Shown here: piece by piece, positions 9,294 to 18,700 of the stretch
How the letters are laid out: every line of letters starts with the position of its first letter
How positions within the stretch are numbered: the stretch's first letter is position 1
Source: Eikenella longinqua
Lineage (GTDB): Bacteria; Pseudomonadota; Gammaproteobacteria; Burkholderiales; Neisseriaceae
Direction of reading: 5' to 3'
DNA length: 64,000 nt
Assembly (NCBI RefSeq): GCF_001648355.1
Contig: NZ_LXSL01000013.1
Span: 62,001-126,000 of the forward strand
Translations under genes and position numbers: made by a program
Notes under the pieces: generated by a model
Databases searched by the model: none
What the model saw: only the letters and a program-made list of their open reading frames with translations
What the model was told of the DNA's origin: nothing

Positions 9294-10787
9294 ATGACCA
9301 CTCCAACCAATGAGCAAGTTGCGGCGGCTCCCGCCGTGGGCGCTGGCGCCAGAGCCGGTTTCTTCGGCCACCCCCGCCAGCTGGGCACGCTGTTCCACAT
9401 CGAATTGTGGGAGCGTTTTTCGTTTTACGGTATGCAGGCCATCCTGCTGATTTATCTTTATTATGAAGTAACCAAGGGCGGCTTGGGCATGAATGAGACC
9501 AAGGCCGCCGCCATTGTGGGCGCCTACAACGGCAGCATTTATCTGGCCACGATTTTGAGCGGCTGGCTGTCCGACCGCCTGCTGGGTGCGGAGAAGACGC
9601 TGTTTTGGTCGGGCGTGGTAGTGATGCTGGGGCACGTTGCGTTGGCGGTGCTGCCGGGCTTGAGTGGCTTGGTGGTGGGCCTCTTGCTGATTGCTTTGGG
9701 CAGCGGCGGGGTGAAATCTTCCGCCGGAGCGATGGTGGGTTCGCTGTATGAAGAGGAATCCACCCGTGCGCTGCGCGATGCCGGTTTCTCCATTTTCTAC
9801 ACCGCCATCAATATTGGCGGCTTTGTGGGCCCGCTGATTGTGGGCGTGTTGCAGGTGAAATTCGGTTTCCACTACGGCTTCGGTGCCGCTGCGGTGGGCA
9901 TGGCTTTCGGCCTGTGGCAATACTGGCGCGGCCGCGCTTCGCTGCCGGATACGCCGCCGGCCAATCCTCTGCCGAAACAGAAATACGGCGCTGCGCTGGG
10001 CGTGGTAGCGGCCGGCCTGGCCGTGATCGGCGGCTGTATTGCTGCCGGCCTGCTCACTTTGGATAATTTCTCGCAGGTGCTGTTGGGCACGGTGATCGTC
10101 ACCAGCCTGCTGTATTTCATCCGACTGTTCCGCGATCCGCAGGTTTCCAGCGACGAGCGTCGCCATATGGTGGCTTATGTGCCGTTGTTCATCGTGATGT
10201 GCTTGTTCTGGGCGGTGTGGTCGCAGGTGTTTACCGTGGTGACCGTGTATTTCGACCAAGATCAGGCTGCGCTGCGCATGATTAATGGCTTTGAAATTCC
10301 GGTGGCTTGGCTGAGCGCCTTGCAGAGCCTGTGGGTGATTGTGTTTGCCGGCGTGATGGCGGCTTTGTGGACCAAAATGGGCTACCGCCAGCCGAGAACG
10401 CCGATGAAATTCACCATGGCGATGGTGATTTTGGGTGTGTCTTACCTGTGCTTCATCCCCTTCCTCACTTCCGGCACGGTGATGCCGCTGGTGATCATGG
10501 CGCTGCTGCTGCTCACCATCACCATTTCCGAGCTGCTGCTTTCGCCGATTTCGCTATCGCTGGCCACCAAAATCGCGCCGAAATCGTTTAAAACGCAGAT
10601 GGTGTCGTTCAACTTCCTCACGCTCTCGTTGGGCTTTACCCTAGGCGGCGTGTTGGTGGACGAATGCTATGTGGCGGAAAAAGCCATTGAGTTTTACGGC
10701 CTGCTCGGCGCGCTGGGCATCGGCGGCGGCGTGGTGCTGATGCTGATGATGCGCAAGCTGAACAATATGCTGGTGGATGTGGATTAA
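9294..10787 (+). CDS. POT family proton-coupled peptide transporter (paralog 3)
   Basis: A 497-residue paralog of the two upstream POT transporters, with a 20-residue Ala-rich N-terminal extension before FFGHPRQLGTLFHIELWERF. The POT motif ELWERFSFYG and PTR2 signature DAGFSIFYTAINIGG are intact, and the last residues (LNNMLVDVD) match the ends of the other two copies. It is followed by a strong terminator and then by the second aminopeptidase P gene. This suggests a duplicated transporter-peptidase module whose members may differ in substrate range; that specificity cannot be read from the sequence. Confidence 0.92.
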   Translation: MTTPTNEQVAAAPAVGAGARAGFFGHPRQLGTLFHIELWERFSFYGMQAILLIYLYYEVTKGGLGMNETKAAAIVGAYNGSIYLATILSGWLSDRLLGAEKTLFWSGVVVMLGHVALAVLPGLSGLVVGLLLIALGSGGVKSSAGAMVGSLYEEESTRALRDAGFSIFYTAINIGGFVGPLIVGVLQVKFGFHYGFGAAAVGMAFGLWQYWRGRASLPDTPPANPLPKQKYGAALGVVAAGLAVIGGCIAAGLLTLDNFSQVLLGTVIVTSLLYFIRLFRDPQVSSDERRHMVAYVPLFIVMCLFWAVWSQVFTVVTVYFDQDQAALRMINGFEIPVAWLSALQSLWVIVFAGVMAALWTKMGYRQPRTPMKFTMAMVILGVSYLCFIPFLTSGTVMPLVIMALLLLTITISELLLSPISLSLATKIAPKSFKTQMVSFNFLTLSLGFTLGGVLVDECYVAEKAIEFYGLLGALGIGGGVVLMLMMRKLNNMLVDVD

Positions 10788-10816
10788 TCCCGTCGTTTCC
10801 ATCTTTATAATCAGAC

Positions 10817-10850
10817 AAACCCGTATCCGTTTGAATGCGGGTTTTGCTTT
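10817..10850 (+). terminator. Rho-independent terminator after POT paralog 3
   Basis: A 10-bp stem (10817-10826 with 10835-10844, one G-U pair) with an 8-nt loop and a T-rich tail. The following eikDUS at about 10852 may extend it. The remaining gap to 11186 has no gene I can support. Confidence 0.75.
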
Positions 10851-11186
10851 TTCAGGTAGCCTTTATTGATATGGGGCAGGCGATTTGAAGTTTTTGCTTG
10901 AAATTTTATGCCACGGCTTGCGGCTGCGGGCGGGCTATACTATAGTTGGAGCTGGCCGGCAGCGGATTTTGTGCAGAAGCTTTCCCATCTGTATGAAATA
11001 AACGAACCGGCCATAGGCAGCTTCCGGGCAAAGCGGTTGTTTCCCGCCGCCGGTTGGCTTGCACAAGCCGCAGAGCAGTTTGCATGCTGCGGCTTCCGGC
11101 AAAGCCCGCGATGGATTGCCCTCTGTTTTCAGGTAGCCAGTTCTCCGGCTGCCGCTATTTCTCATCAAACCGTCAAGGAGCAAGCA

Positions 11187-12983
11187 ATGACTACTAGTCC
11201 CGCGCAACGCCTCGCCGCCCTGCGGCAAGCCATGAAAGCACAGCAGATTGACGCCTGGATCGTTCCTTCCGCCGACCCGCATATGTCCGAATACCTCCCC
11301 GAACACTGGCGCGGCCGCACCTGGCTGTCCGGTTTCGACGGCTCGGTCGGCACCCTGGCCGTTACCGCCGATTTTGCCGAGCTGTGGGTAGACAGCCGTT
11401 ATTGGGAACAAGCCAAACGCCAGCTGGAAGGCAGCGGCTTCGTATTGCAAAAACTCGGCCAAGGCCGCCCCAGCATGCTGGAATCGCTGGTGCAAAGGCT
11501 ACCTGAAAAAGCCGTAGTCGGCATTCCCGCCGACGGTCTCTCATTGGCCGGAAAACGCGAAATGCAGGCAGAATTTGCCAAGAAGAACATACAACTGCGC
11601 CACGACATTGATTTGCTCAACAGCTTCTGGAGCGACCGCCCCGGCCTGCCCGCCAGCCCCTTGTTTGTGCACAAGCCCGAATTTTCACCGGAAAGCGCCG
11701 TACAGAAACTGAGCCGCGTGCGCGCTGCCATGAAAGAGCATGGCGCCGACCACCATCTGATTTCCTCGCTCGACGACCTCGCCTGGATCACCAACCTGCG
11801 CGGCAGCGACGTGCCGTTCAACCCTGTGTTCCTCGGCTATTTGCTGATCGGCCCCGAACGCTCCACCCTATTTATCGACCCCGCCAAGCTCAACGACGAA
11901 ACCCGCAAAGCCTTGGCAGAAGCCAAAATTGACGTGGCCGACTACGGCAGCATCGTGGATGCCATGAGCAAACTGAGCGGCACATTGCTGGTCGATCCCG
12001 ACCGCACTGCCGTTTACACCCTCAACAGGCTACCTGAAAACGTGCGCGTGGTGGAAGACATCAACCCCAGCACCCTCTATAAAGCCCGCAAGCCCGAAGC
12101 TGAAATCGAGCACACCAAAGAAGCCATGATCCGCGACGGCGCGGCCTTGTGCGGCTTCTTCGCCGAGCTGGAGCAGAAACTGGCCGCCGGCGAAACCGTA
12201 ACTGAGCTCGATATCGACACCATGCTGCATGAACACCGCAGCAAACAGGCGCACTTCATATCGGCCAGCTTTGACACCATTGCCGGCTTCAACGAAAACG
12301 GCGCCCTGCCGCACTACGCCGCCACCCCCGAATACTACAGCACCATCAAAGGCCCAGGCCTGCTGCTGATCGACTCCGGCGCGCACTATCTCGACGGCAC
12401 CACTGACATCACCCGTGTGATCCCCATCGGCGAGCCCACCGCACAGCAGAAACGCGACTACACACTCGTGCTCAAGGCTCACATCGCCTTGGCCGAAGCC
12501 GTGTTCCCCGAAGGCCTCTCCGGCCAGATTCTCGACACCATCTGCCGCGCCCCGCTGTGGAAAGAGCAGTGCGACTACGGCCACGGCACCGGCCACGGCG
12601 TCGGCTACTTCCTCAACGTGCACCAAGGCCCGCAGCGCATCGCCTACAACGTGGCCGGCATCAAGCACAACATGATGGAAGAAAACATGATTACCTCCAA
12701 CGAACCCGGCCTCTACCGCCCGGGCAAATGGGGTATCCGTATCGAAAACCTGGTGGTGCACCGCCGCGTGAAACAGCCGGCCGAAACCGAATTCGGCAGC
12801 TATCTCTGCTTCGAGCAGCTCACCCTGTGCCCAATCGACACCCAGCTCATCGAGCGCAGCATGCTGACCGATGAAGAAGCCGCCTGGCTGAACGACTACC
12901 ACGCCCTCGTGCGCGAAAAACTCGGCCCGCGCACCGAAGGCGCCGCCAAAGAGTGGCTGGAAAGAAATACCCGCCCGATCTAA
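11187..12983 (+). CDS. Aminopeptidase P family Xaa-Pro peptidase, M24B (paralog 2)
   Basis: A 598-residue paralog of the peptidase at 6994. I place the start at ATG 11187, preceded by AAGGAG (11175-11180), because MTTSPAQRLAALRQAMK aligns with the start of the other copy; the open frame continues 93 codons upstream without family similarity. The metal-binding residues are conserved (LLIDSGAHYLDGTTDITR, GHGTGHGVGYF, TSNEPGLY, IRIENL). Two eikDUS copies lie within the gene, one at the same homologous position as in paralog 1 (NRLPEN), so that uptake word predates the duplication or was spread by conversion. Confidence 0.92.
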   Translation: MTTSPAQRLAALRQAMKAQQIDAWIVPSADPHMSEYLPEHWRGRTWLSGFDGSVGTLAVTADFAELWVDSRYWEQAKRQLEGSGFVLQKLGQGRPSMLESLVQRLPEKAVVGIPADGLSLAGKREMQAEFAKKNIQLRHDIDLLNSFWSDRPGLPASPLFVHKPEFSPESAVQKLSRVRAAMKEHGADHHLISSLDDLAWITNLRGSDVPFNPVFLGYLLIGPERSTLFIDPAKLNDETRKALAEAKIDVADYGSIVDAMSKLSGTLLVDPDRTAVYTLNRLPENVRVVEDINPSTLYKARKPEAEIEHTKEAMIRDGAALCGFFAELEQKLAAGETVTELDIDTMLHEHRSKQAHFISASFDTIAGFNENGALPHYAATPEYYSTIKGPGLLLIDSGAHYLDGTTDITRVIPIGEPTAQQKRDYTLVLKAHIALAEAVFPEGLSGQILDTICRAPLWKEQCDYGHGTGHGVGYFLNVHQGPQRIAYNVAGIKHNMMEENMITSNEPGLYRPGKWGIRIENLVVHRRVKQPAETEFGSYLCFEQLTLCPIDTQLIERSMLTDEEAAWLNDYHALVREKLGPRTEGAAKEWLERNTRPI

Positions 12984-13007
12984 ACTCGGCCTAGCCGCTT
13001 GAACAAA

Positions 13008-13064
13008 AGGCTACCTGAAAAATACCGCTTCCGATGGAGCGGAGGATTTTCAGGTAGCCTTTTT
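13008..13064 (+). terminator. Inverted eikDUS terminator after aminopeptidase P 2
   Basis: A long hairpin: AGGCTACCTGAAAAAT pairs with ATTTTCAGGTAGCCT, with a second inner stem of CCGCT and AGCGG. It is followed by TTTTT. Confidence 0.75.
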
Positions 13065-13223
13065 ACGTATGTTACCGTCCTGCGGAAGGAGTAGGGGCGG
13101 TTATGGTGTAACATGCTAATAAATCAAGCATTGTTAAGCTTTCTTTACTTTTACTTTTGTTTACATTACTGCGAATTTCTTTGCGCTAGCGCAAATCCGC
13201 AACGGGGATTCAGTCAAAAAGAA

Positions 13224-13253
13224 TTGTCTTTCAAAAAATACTTATGCTAATAT
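13224..13253 (+). promoter_or_regulatory. Candidate speF promoter
   Basis: TTGTCT (13224-13229) and TAATAT (13248-13253) are separated by 18 bases, in an AT-rich stretch unlike its surroundings. It would start transcription about 290 bases upstream of speF. Confidence 0.5.
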
Positions 13254-13549
13254 CCGCCCAACAAATGAGCTAAAAAGTAGTAATAATTGCACTAAGTTAG
13301 CATTCTTTAATATCCAAGTGCGACTGGGTCGCAATTAGATTGGCCGTTTTTCAAACGGTTTGATACTGGATTAATCAGGATGGTTTGTGCTAAAATACGT
13401 TTGGTCCGGATGTAGAACAAGTCCATAGTTTTACAAAACTACACAATAAAATAGCAGTATCAACACATTCATCACTCCGAAAAAAGTTTTTTCCATTGCT
13501 GCCGCTGAAGCTTGGCGGCGGTGTTTATTGAAACACATAGGAGTTTGAT
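13254..13549 (+). promoter_or_regulatory. Structured speF-potE leader
   Basis: The nearly 300-base untranslated leader contains consecutive short hairpins: TGCGAC/GTCGCA (13319-13333), CCGTTT/AAACGG (13344-13358), TAGTTTT/AAAACTA (13426-13441) and an A6/T6 palindrome near 13479-13493. In enterobacteria a long speF leader encodes an ornithine-sensing peptide and controls Rho termination. I could not find a peptide resembling the enterobacterial one, so control by this leader is an inference from its length and structure. Confidence 0.4.
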
Positions 13550-15712
13550 ATGACGTTTTTAAAAGTAGCAGCCAGCCCGTCTGTTCAACAGGGCTTCACC
13601 ACTGAATTCGACGTGGTGGACGTGCAAGGTGCCGACCTCGCAGGTATTGGTGCCGTAGTTGCTTCTACCGGCGATGCAGAACAAGCTGTAACGCAAGTTG
13701 AAGCCACCGGCTTCGGTATCCCGGTATTTGTGGCTCTGCAACCTGGCGAAAGCGTGCCGGAAAGCCTGCTGACCCGCATCAACGGCGTGATTCAGCTTGG
13801 CCGCGGCAACGAAGAATATTACGGCCGTCAGGTAACTACTGCTCTGCAGAAGTATGAATCTCAGCTGCCGCCTCCTTTCTTTGGCGCCCTGCAGCAATAT
13901 GTGGGCATTGGTAACGCCCAGTTCGACTGCCCGGGACACCAAGGCGGTCAGTTCTACCGCAAACATCCCGCCGGTCGTCAGTTCTACGAATTCTTCGGCG
14001 AAAACGTATTCCGTGGCGACTTGTGCAACGCCGACGTTCGTTTGGGCGACCTGTTGATTCACGAAGGTCCCGCTTGCGCAGCCCAGCAACACGCTGCCAA
14101 AGTGTTCAACGCCGACAAGACCTACTTCGTTCTGAACGGTACTTCCTCTTCCAACAAAGTGGTAACCAACGCCCTGCTGGCTAAAGGTGACTTGGTATTG
14201 TTCGACCGCAACAACCACAAATCCAACACCATCGGTGCTTTGGTTACTGGCGGCGCCATCCCGGTTTATCTGCAAACTACCCGTAACCCCTTCGGCTTCA
14301 TCGGCGGTATCGACAACGCCTGCTTCGAAGAGTCCTACATCCGTGAACAGCTGGCCAAAGTTGCTCCGGAACGCGCTAAGGAAGAACGTCCGTTCCGCCT
14401 GGCCATCATTCAGTTGGGTACTTACGACGGCACTATCTACAATGCTCGCCAGGTAGTAGACCGCATCGGTCATTTGTGTGACTACATCCTGTTCGACTCC
14501 GCTTGGGTAGGCTACGAACAGTTCATCCCGATGATGCGCGACTGCTCTCCGATGCTGCTGGAATTGAACGAAAACGACCCCGGCATCTTCGTTACCCAGT
14601 CTGTACACAAACAACTGGCCGGCTTCTCTCAAGCTTCACAGATCCACAAAAAAGACAGCCATATTAAAGGCCAGAAACGCTATTGCAGCCACAAACGCTT
14701 CAACAATGCGTTCATGATTCACGCTTCCACCAGCCCGTTCTACCCGATGTTCGCTTCTCTTGACGTGAACGCCCGTATCTTGGACGGCGAAGTGGGTCGC
14801 AACCTGTGGCGTGACTGCGTAAGCGTGTCTATCGAAGCCCGTAAGCTGCTGCGCGCAAGCTGCAAGCTGATCAAACCGTTTATCCCGGAAACTGTTGACG
14901 GCAAACCGTGGGAATCTTACCCGACCGAGCAGATCGCCCAAGACCTGCGCTTCTTCGAATTCGAACCGGGCGCCAAATGGCACTCCTTCCCGGGCTACGG
15001 CAAAGGTCAATACTTTGTTGACCCGTGCAAATTCCTGCTGACCACCCCGGGTATCAACGTGGAAACCGGCGAATACGAAGACTTCGGCGTACCGGCTACC
15101 ATTTTGGCCAACTTCTTGCGCGACAACGGCATCGTTCCGGAAAAATGCGACTTGAACTCCATCCTGTTCCTGCTGACTCCGGCCGAAGACCTGGCTAAGA
15201 TGGAACACCTGATCGCCTTGATCGCCCGCTTCGAACAACACATCGAAGCCGACAGCCCGATGAGCGAAGTGGTGCCCACCGTATACGGCCGCAACGCCGA
15301 ATACTACAAAGGCTACACCATCCGCCGCCTGTGCCAAGAAATGCACGACTTCTACAAACGCAACAACATGAAACAGTTGCAGAGCGAGATGTTCCGTGCC
15401 GACGGCTGGCCGAAACAAGCCATGCTGCCCTACGAAGCACAGCAAGCCTTCATCCGCAACGAAGTGAAACTGGTTCGCTTGAGCGAAATCGCCGGTCAAA
15501 TCGCTGCCGAAGGTGCCCTGCCTTATCCTCCCGGCGTGCTTTGCACAATCCCGGGTGAAGTTTGGGGCGGTGCGGTGCAGAAATACTTCTTGGCTCTGGA
15601 AGAAGGCATCAACTGCCTGCCCGGCTTCGAGCCCGAGCTCCAAGGTGTATACCTGCAAACCGTGGAAGACGGCAGCCGCCGTGCATTCGGCCACGTTATC
15701 GTGAAAGACTAA
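13550..15712 (+). CDS. speF: Inducible ornithine decarboxylase SpeF
   Basis: This 720-residue PLP-dependent enzyme of the prokaryotic Orn/Lys/Arg decarboxylase family converts ornithine to putrescine, consuming a proton and supporting acid resistance. A flavodoxin-like wing domain comes first, then the catalytic domain with FDCPGHQGGQF, LNGTSSSNKVV, FDSAWVGYEQF and the PLP lysine in SVHK (Lys354), and a C-terminal domain with NSILFLLTPAED and GVLCTIPGEVWGGAV. Similarity to E. coli SpeF as I remember it is high throughout, which favours ornithine over lysine or arginine as substrate. AGGAG at 13539 sets the start. It forms an operon with potE. Confidence 0.95.
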   Translation: MTFLKVAASPSVQQGFTTEFDVVDVQGADLAGIGAVVASTGDAEQAVTQVEATGFGIPVFVALQPGESVPESLLTRINGVIQLGRGNEEYYGRQVTTALQKYESQLPPPFFGALQQYVGIGNAQFDCPGHQGGQFYRKHPAGRQFYEFFGENVFRGDLCNADVRLGDLLIHEGPACAAQQHAAKVFNADKTYFVLNGTSSSNKVVTNALLAKGDLVLFDRNNHKSNTIGALVTGGAIPVYLQTTRNPFGFIGGIDNACFEESYIREQLAKVAPERAKEERPFRLAIIQLGTYDGTIYNARQVVDRIGHLCDYILFDSAWVGYEQFIPMMRDCSPMLLELNENDPGIFVTQSVHKQLAGFSQASQIHKKDSHIKGQKRYCSHKRFNNAFMIHASTSPFYPMFASLDVNARILDGEVGRNLWRDCVSVSIEARKLLRASCKLIKPFIPETVDGKPWESYPTEQIAQDLRFFEFEPGAKWHSFPGYGKGQYFVDPCKFLLTTPGINVETGEYEDFGVPATILANFLRDNGIVPEKCDLNSILFLLTPAEDLAKMEHLIALIARFEQHIEADSPMSEVVPTVYGRNAEYYKGYTIRRLCQEMHDFYKRNNMKQLQSEMFRADGWPKQAMLPYEAQQAFIRNEVKLVRLSEIAGQIAAEGALPYPPGVLCTIPGEVWGGAVQKYFLALEEGINCLPGFEPELQGVYLQTVEDGSRRAFGHVIVKD

Positions 15713-15721
15713 GGCCGTGTC

Positions 15722-15750
15722 AGGCTACCTGAAATGGTTTCAGGTAACCT
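15722..15750 (+). terminator. Imperfect DUS hairpin between speF and potE
   Basis: An eikDUS faces a one-mismatch copy (TTTCAGGTAACCT) with a 3-nt loop and no T-run. Inside an operon it more likely tunes the downstream level or protects the speF message than ends transcription. Confidence 0.4.
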
Positions 15751-15836
15751 CTATCTGATGATGATTTGCGCGGTAAGACAAGCTGCGCCGGAACATTGGC
15801 AAGGGTTGCTTACCGCTTTAATGAAGGATTTATATT

Positions 15837-17153
15837 ATGTCAACCTCTCAAAACAAGATGGGTGTGGTGCAGCTGACCATTCTCACTATGGTGAATATGA
15901 TGGGCTCCGGCATCATCATGTTGCCGACCAAATTGGCTCAGGTTGGTACAATTTCTATTTTGTCATGGCTGGTTACCGCAGGCGGTTCGCTGGCTCTGGC
16001 TTATGCGTTCGCCAAGTGTGGCCGCTTCAGTAAAAACGCCGGTGGTATGGGCGGTTATGCCGAATATGCCTTTGGCAAATCCGGCAACTTCATTGCCAAC
16101 TATACCTATGCCGTTTCTCTGGTAATTGCTAACATCGCCATCGCTATTACCGCAGTGGGCTATTTGGCTCAGCTGATGGAATGGCAGCTTTCTCCGCAGC
16201 AAGTAACCATGTGGACCATCATTTTCGTATGGGTTACCACCGTGGCTAACTTCGGCGGTGCTTCCATTACCGGTAAAATTGGCGGCTTTACCGTGTGGGG
16301 CGTGGTGATTCCGGTGGTGGGCATCTCCATTATCGGCTGGTTCTGGTTTGACGGTGCCAAATATGCTGCTGCTTGGAACCCGCATAACTACGGTGTGTTT
16401 GAGGCTTTGCCGAAATCAATCTCCATCACTCTGTGGTCATTCCTTGGTTTGGAATCTGCCTGTGCGAACTCCGATGCTGTGGAAAACCCCGAGAAAAACG
16501 TGCCGATCGCTGTATTGGGCGGTACGCTGATGACTGCGGTAATCTATATTGTTTCTACCAACGTGGTGGCTGGTATTCTGCCGAATGCTGATTTGGCTGC
16601 TTCCGACGGCCCCTTCGGTTTGGTATTTGCTCACATTTTCACCCCGACTATCGGTAAAGTGGTGATGGGCTTGATGGTGCTGGCTTGTACCGGTTCCCTG
16701 TTGGGCTGGCAGTTCACCGTGGCTCAAGTGTTCAAATCCAGTGCTGATGAAGGCTACTTCCCAAAAGTATTCAGCAAAGTAACCAAAACCAATACCCCGT
16801 TGGTTGGTATGCTCATCCTGTGCGGCGTGCAAACCCTGCTCTCCTTGATGACCATGAGCCCGAGCTTGAGCGAACAGTTCGACGTGTTGGTGAACTTGGC
16901 TGTGGTAACGAACCTGGTGCCCTACGTACTGTCTATGTCTGCCCTGTATGTAATGCAGAAAGTCAGCAACGTGCCTGCCGGTGAAATGAAACTGACCACC
17001 TTCATCGCCCTGATTGGTAACATCTACAGCTTCTACGCCCTGTATGGTTCAGGTGCCGAAGCAATGCTGGGCGGTGGTTTGGTAACCTTCTTCGGCTGGG
17101 TAATTTACGGCCAGGTTGCCGGCAAAAAATACGATCTGAAAGAACCGTATTAA
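15837..17153 (+). CDS. potE: Putrescine/ornithine antiporter PotE
   Basis: A 438-residue APC-superfamily inner-membrane protein with about 12 helices that exchanges external ornithine for internal putrescine, completing the acid-resistance cycle with SpeF. The N-terminus KMGVVQLTILTMVNMMGSG and the segments FAKCGRFSKNAGGMGGYAEYAF, SFLGLESACANSDAVENP and LGWQFTVAQVFKSSADEGYFPK are diagnostic for PotE rather than CadB or AdiC. GAAGGA sits nine bases before the ATG. Gene order speF-potE is the same as in enterobacteria. Confidence 0.95.
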   Translation: MSTSQNKMGVVQLTILTMVNMMGSGIIMLPTKLAQVGTISILSWLVTAGGSLALAYAFAKCGRFSKNAGGMGGYAEYAFGKSGNFIANYTYAVSLVIANIAIAITAVGYLAQLMEWQLSPQQVTMWTIIFVWVTTVANFGGASITGKIGGFTVWGVVIPVVGISIIGWFWFDGAKYAAAWNPHNYGVFEALPKSISITLWSFLGLESACANSDAVENPEKNVPIAVLGGTLMTAVIYIVSTNVVAGILPNADLAASDGPFGLVFAHIFTPTIGKVVMGLMVLACTGSLLGWQFTVAQVFKSSADEGYFPKVFSKVTKTNTPLVGMLILCGVQTLLSLMTMSPSLSEQFDVLVNLAVVTNLVPYVLSMSALYVMQKVSNVPAGEMKLTTFIALIGNIYSFYALYGSGAEAMLGGGLVTFFGWVIYGQVAGKKYDLKEPY

Positions 17154-17200
17154 TCCTGCCAACAGCTAGTCTAAGCAATATCTAGACAAACCTGCTAAAA

Positions 17201-17248
17201 GCAGACCCCGAAATTCTAATTAGAGGAGAATTCGGGGTCTGCGCTTTT
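17201..17248 (+). terminator. Rho-independent terminator of speF-potE
   Basis: A 12-bp perfect stem GCAGACCCCGAA / TTCGGGGTCTGC (17201-17212 with 17231-17242), with further inner pairing, followed by GCTTTTT. Confidence 0.85.
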
Positions 17249-17511
17249 TCAGGTAGCCTCCGGACAAGCAGGCTACCTGAAAAATGGGAAAGCTTATTGT
17301 GTGTTCAACCGATTGTCCGCGCGGGAGGGGCGGTTGTTTTCTGAGTGGCATTCCTGTTTTCAGGTAACCGAAGCGGGAAAGAGGCTACCTGAAAAATCCA
17401 GCCGTGCCGACAATCGTATCTTTCTATACCGTGAGAAGACGGCAACTAGGGTTGCCTCCTGCGGTTTAAAAAAATTTCAGGTAGCCTGCTTGTCCGGAGG
17501 CTACCTGAAAA
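17246..17511. repeat. 37-bp perfect inverted repeats enclosing a gene-free segment
   Basis: The sequence at 17246-17282 (two inverted eikDUS around CTCCGGACAAGCA) recurs exactly as its reverse complement at 17475-17511. The 192 bases between carry another eikDUS pair and no convincing gene. Each copy is itself a hairpin and the two together flank an invertible-looking unit. Confidence 0.75.
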
Positions 17512-17572
17512 CAAAAAAGGCTGCCCGAAGCCCATGCTTCCCGCAGCCTTTCCTGCCGAATCAAACCCGCCG

Positions 17573-18655
17573 TTATTCCACCACAATTTGCGGAAAACGG
17601 CTGCTGAAATCCTTACCTTTTGCCGCCACGGCCAGCGCAACCTGCCAGGCCGCCTCGGTGTAGATTTGAGCGATGGCCGGGTTGGCCGCCTGCATGGCCG
17701 CCGCGCTGCCGCTGTCCATCGCCTCGCGCACGGGCAGGCTCAGCGGCAGCTGCCCCAGAAGCGGCACGCCCAAGCGTTCGGCCAGCGCCCTGCCGCCGTC
17801 TTGGCCGAAAATCGGCTCGTGGTGGCCGCAGCGGCTGCAAATGTGCACCGACATATTCTCCAGCACGCCGAAAATCGGGATGTTGACCTTGCCGAACATG
17901 TCCACCGCCTTGCGCGCGTCGATCAGCGCAATATCCTGCGGCGTGGTCACCACCACCGAGCCGGTTACCGGAATCTTCTGCGACAGCGTGAGCTGGATGT
18001 CGCCGGTGCCGGGCGGCAGGTCCACAAGCAGATAATCCACATCATCCCATTCGCTTTGAAACAGCAGCTGTTGCAAGGCCTGGCTCACCATCGGCCCGCG
18101 CCACACCACGGCCTGATCGGTGTCCACCAGAAAGCCGATCGACATTACCTGAATGCCCTCGGCCGAACGTACGGGGATGAAATGCTTATTTTCCTGCTGC
18201 GGCTTGCTTGCGGGCACGCCGAGCATGGTGGGCTGGCTGGGGCCGTATAAATCCGCATCCAAAATGCCCACGCGCGCGCCCATCCTTTGCAGCGCGATGG
18301 CCAGGTTGGCGGCGGTGGTGGATTTGCCCACGCCGCCCTTGCCGGAAGCCACGGCAATGATGTTTTTCACGCCGCTGATGGTGCGCACGCCGGGCTGGAC
18401 TTTGTGGGCGGTGATTTCGCTGCGGAGGGTGATGTGCGGGCTTTGGGTGCAGCCGGCGTCGGCCAGCGCGGCGGCAATATCCCGCTCCAGCTCGCCGGCG
18501 ATGTGGCCGATGGGGAAGCCGAAGCACAGGTCGAGGTGCAGGCCGTGTTCGTTTGCTTCCATGGATTTCAGGGCGCGGCTGCTGCCGATGGTGAGGTTGC
18601 TGCGGGGGATGGCCACGGCTTCAACGGCGGCGCGTAGGTTGCTGGGTGTGTGCAT
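17573..18655 (-). CDS. mrp: Mrp/ApbC family iron-sulfur cluster carrier ATPase
   Basis: A 360-residue P-loop protein thought to carry and deliver [4Fe-4S] clusters to apoproteins. A DUF59-like N-terminal region (about residues 1-85) is followed by the MinD-type ATPase domain with Walker A SGKGGVGKS (residues 104-112), LDADLYGPSQPTMLG, and DYLLVDLPPGTGD. The cluster-binding CxxC is present as ICSRCGHHEPIFG near residue 272. It is a single gene bounded by DUS terminators; only the zipA gene lies upstream on the same strand. Confidence 0.93.
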   Translation of the reverse strand: MHTPSNLRAAVEAVAIPRSNLTIGSSRALKSMEANEHGLHLDLCFGFPIGHIAGELERDIAAALADAGCTQSPHITLRSEITAHKVQPGVRTISGVKNIIAVASGKGGVGKSTTAANLAIALQRMGARVGILDADLYGPSQPTMLGVPASKPQQENKHFIPVRSAEGIQVMSIGFLVDTDQAVVWRGPMVSQALQQLLFQSEWDDVDYLLVDLPPGTGDIQLTLSQKIPVTGSVVVTTPQDIALIDARKAVDMFGKVNIPIFGVLENMSVHICSRCGHHEPIFGQDGGRALAERLGVPLLGQLPLSLPVREAMDSGSAAAMQAANPAIAQIYTEAAWQVALAVAAKGKDFSSRFPQIVVE

Positions 18656-18700
18656 GGTGTTTTCCTGATGAGTGATGAAAAATAAGGATTTGGGTGGGGA

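Noticed and set aside
10908..11186. Upstream extension of the second aminopeptidase P gene
   Set aside because: The added 93 residues do not match the paralog, whereas ATG 11187 has AAGGAG and aligns with the other copy.
13113..13250. A 45-codon open frame upstream of speF that could be a leader peptide
   Set aside because: It lacks a ribosome binding site, has no resemblance to known ornithine-sensing leader peptides and ends at the candidate promoter -10, so it would precede the speF transcript.
17301..17663. A 120-codon plus-strand frame after potE
   Set aside because: It crosses inverted DUS repeats and runs into mrp antisense; composition is not protein-like.
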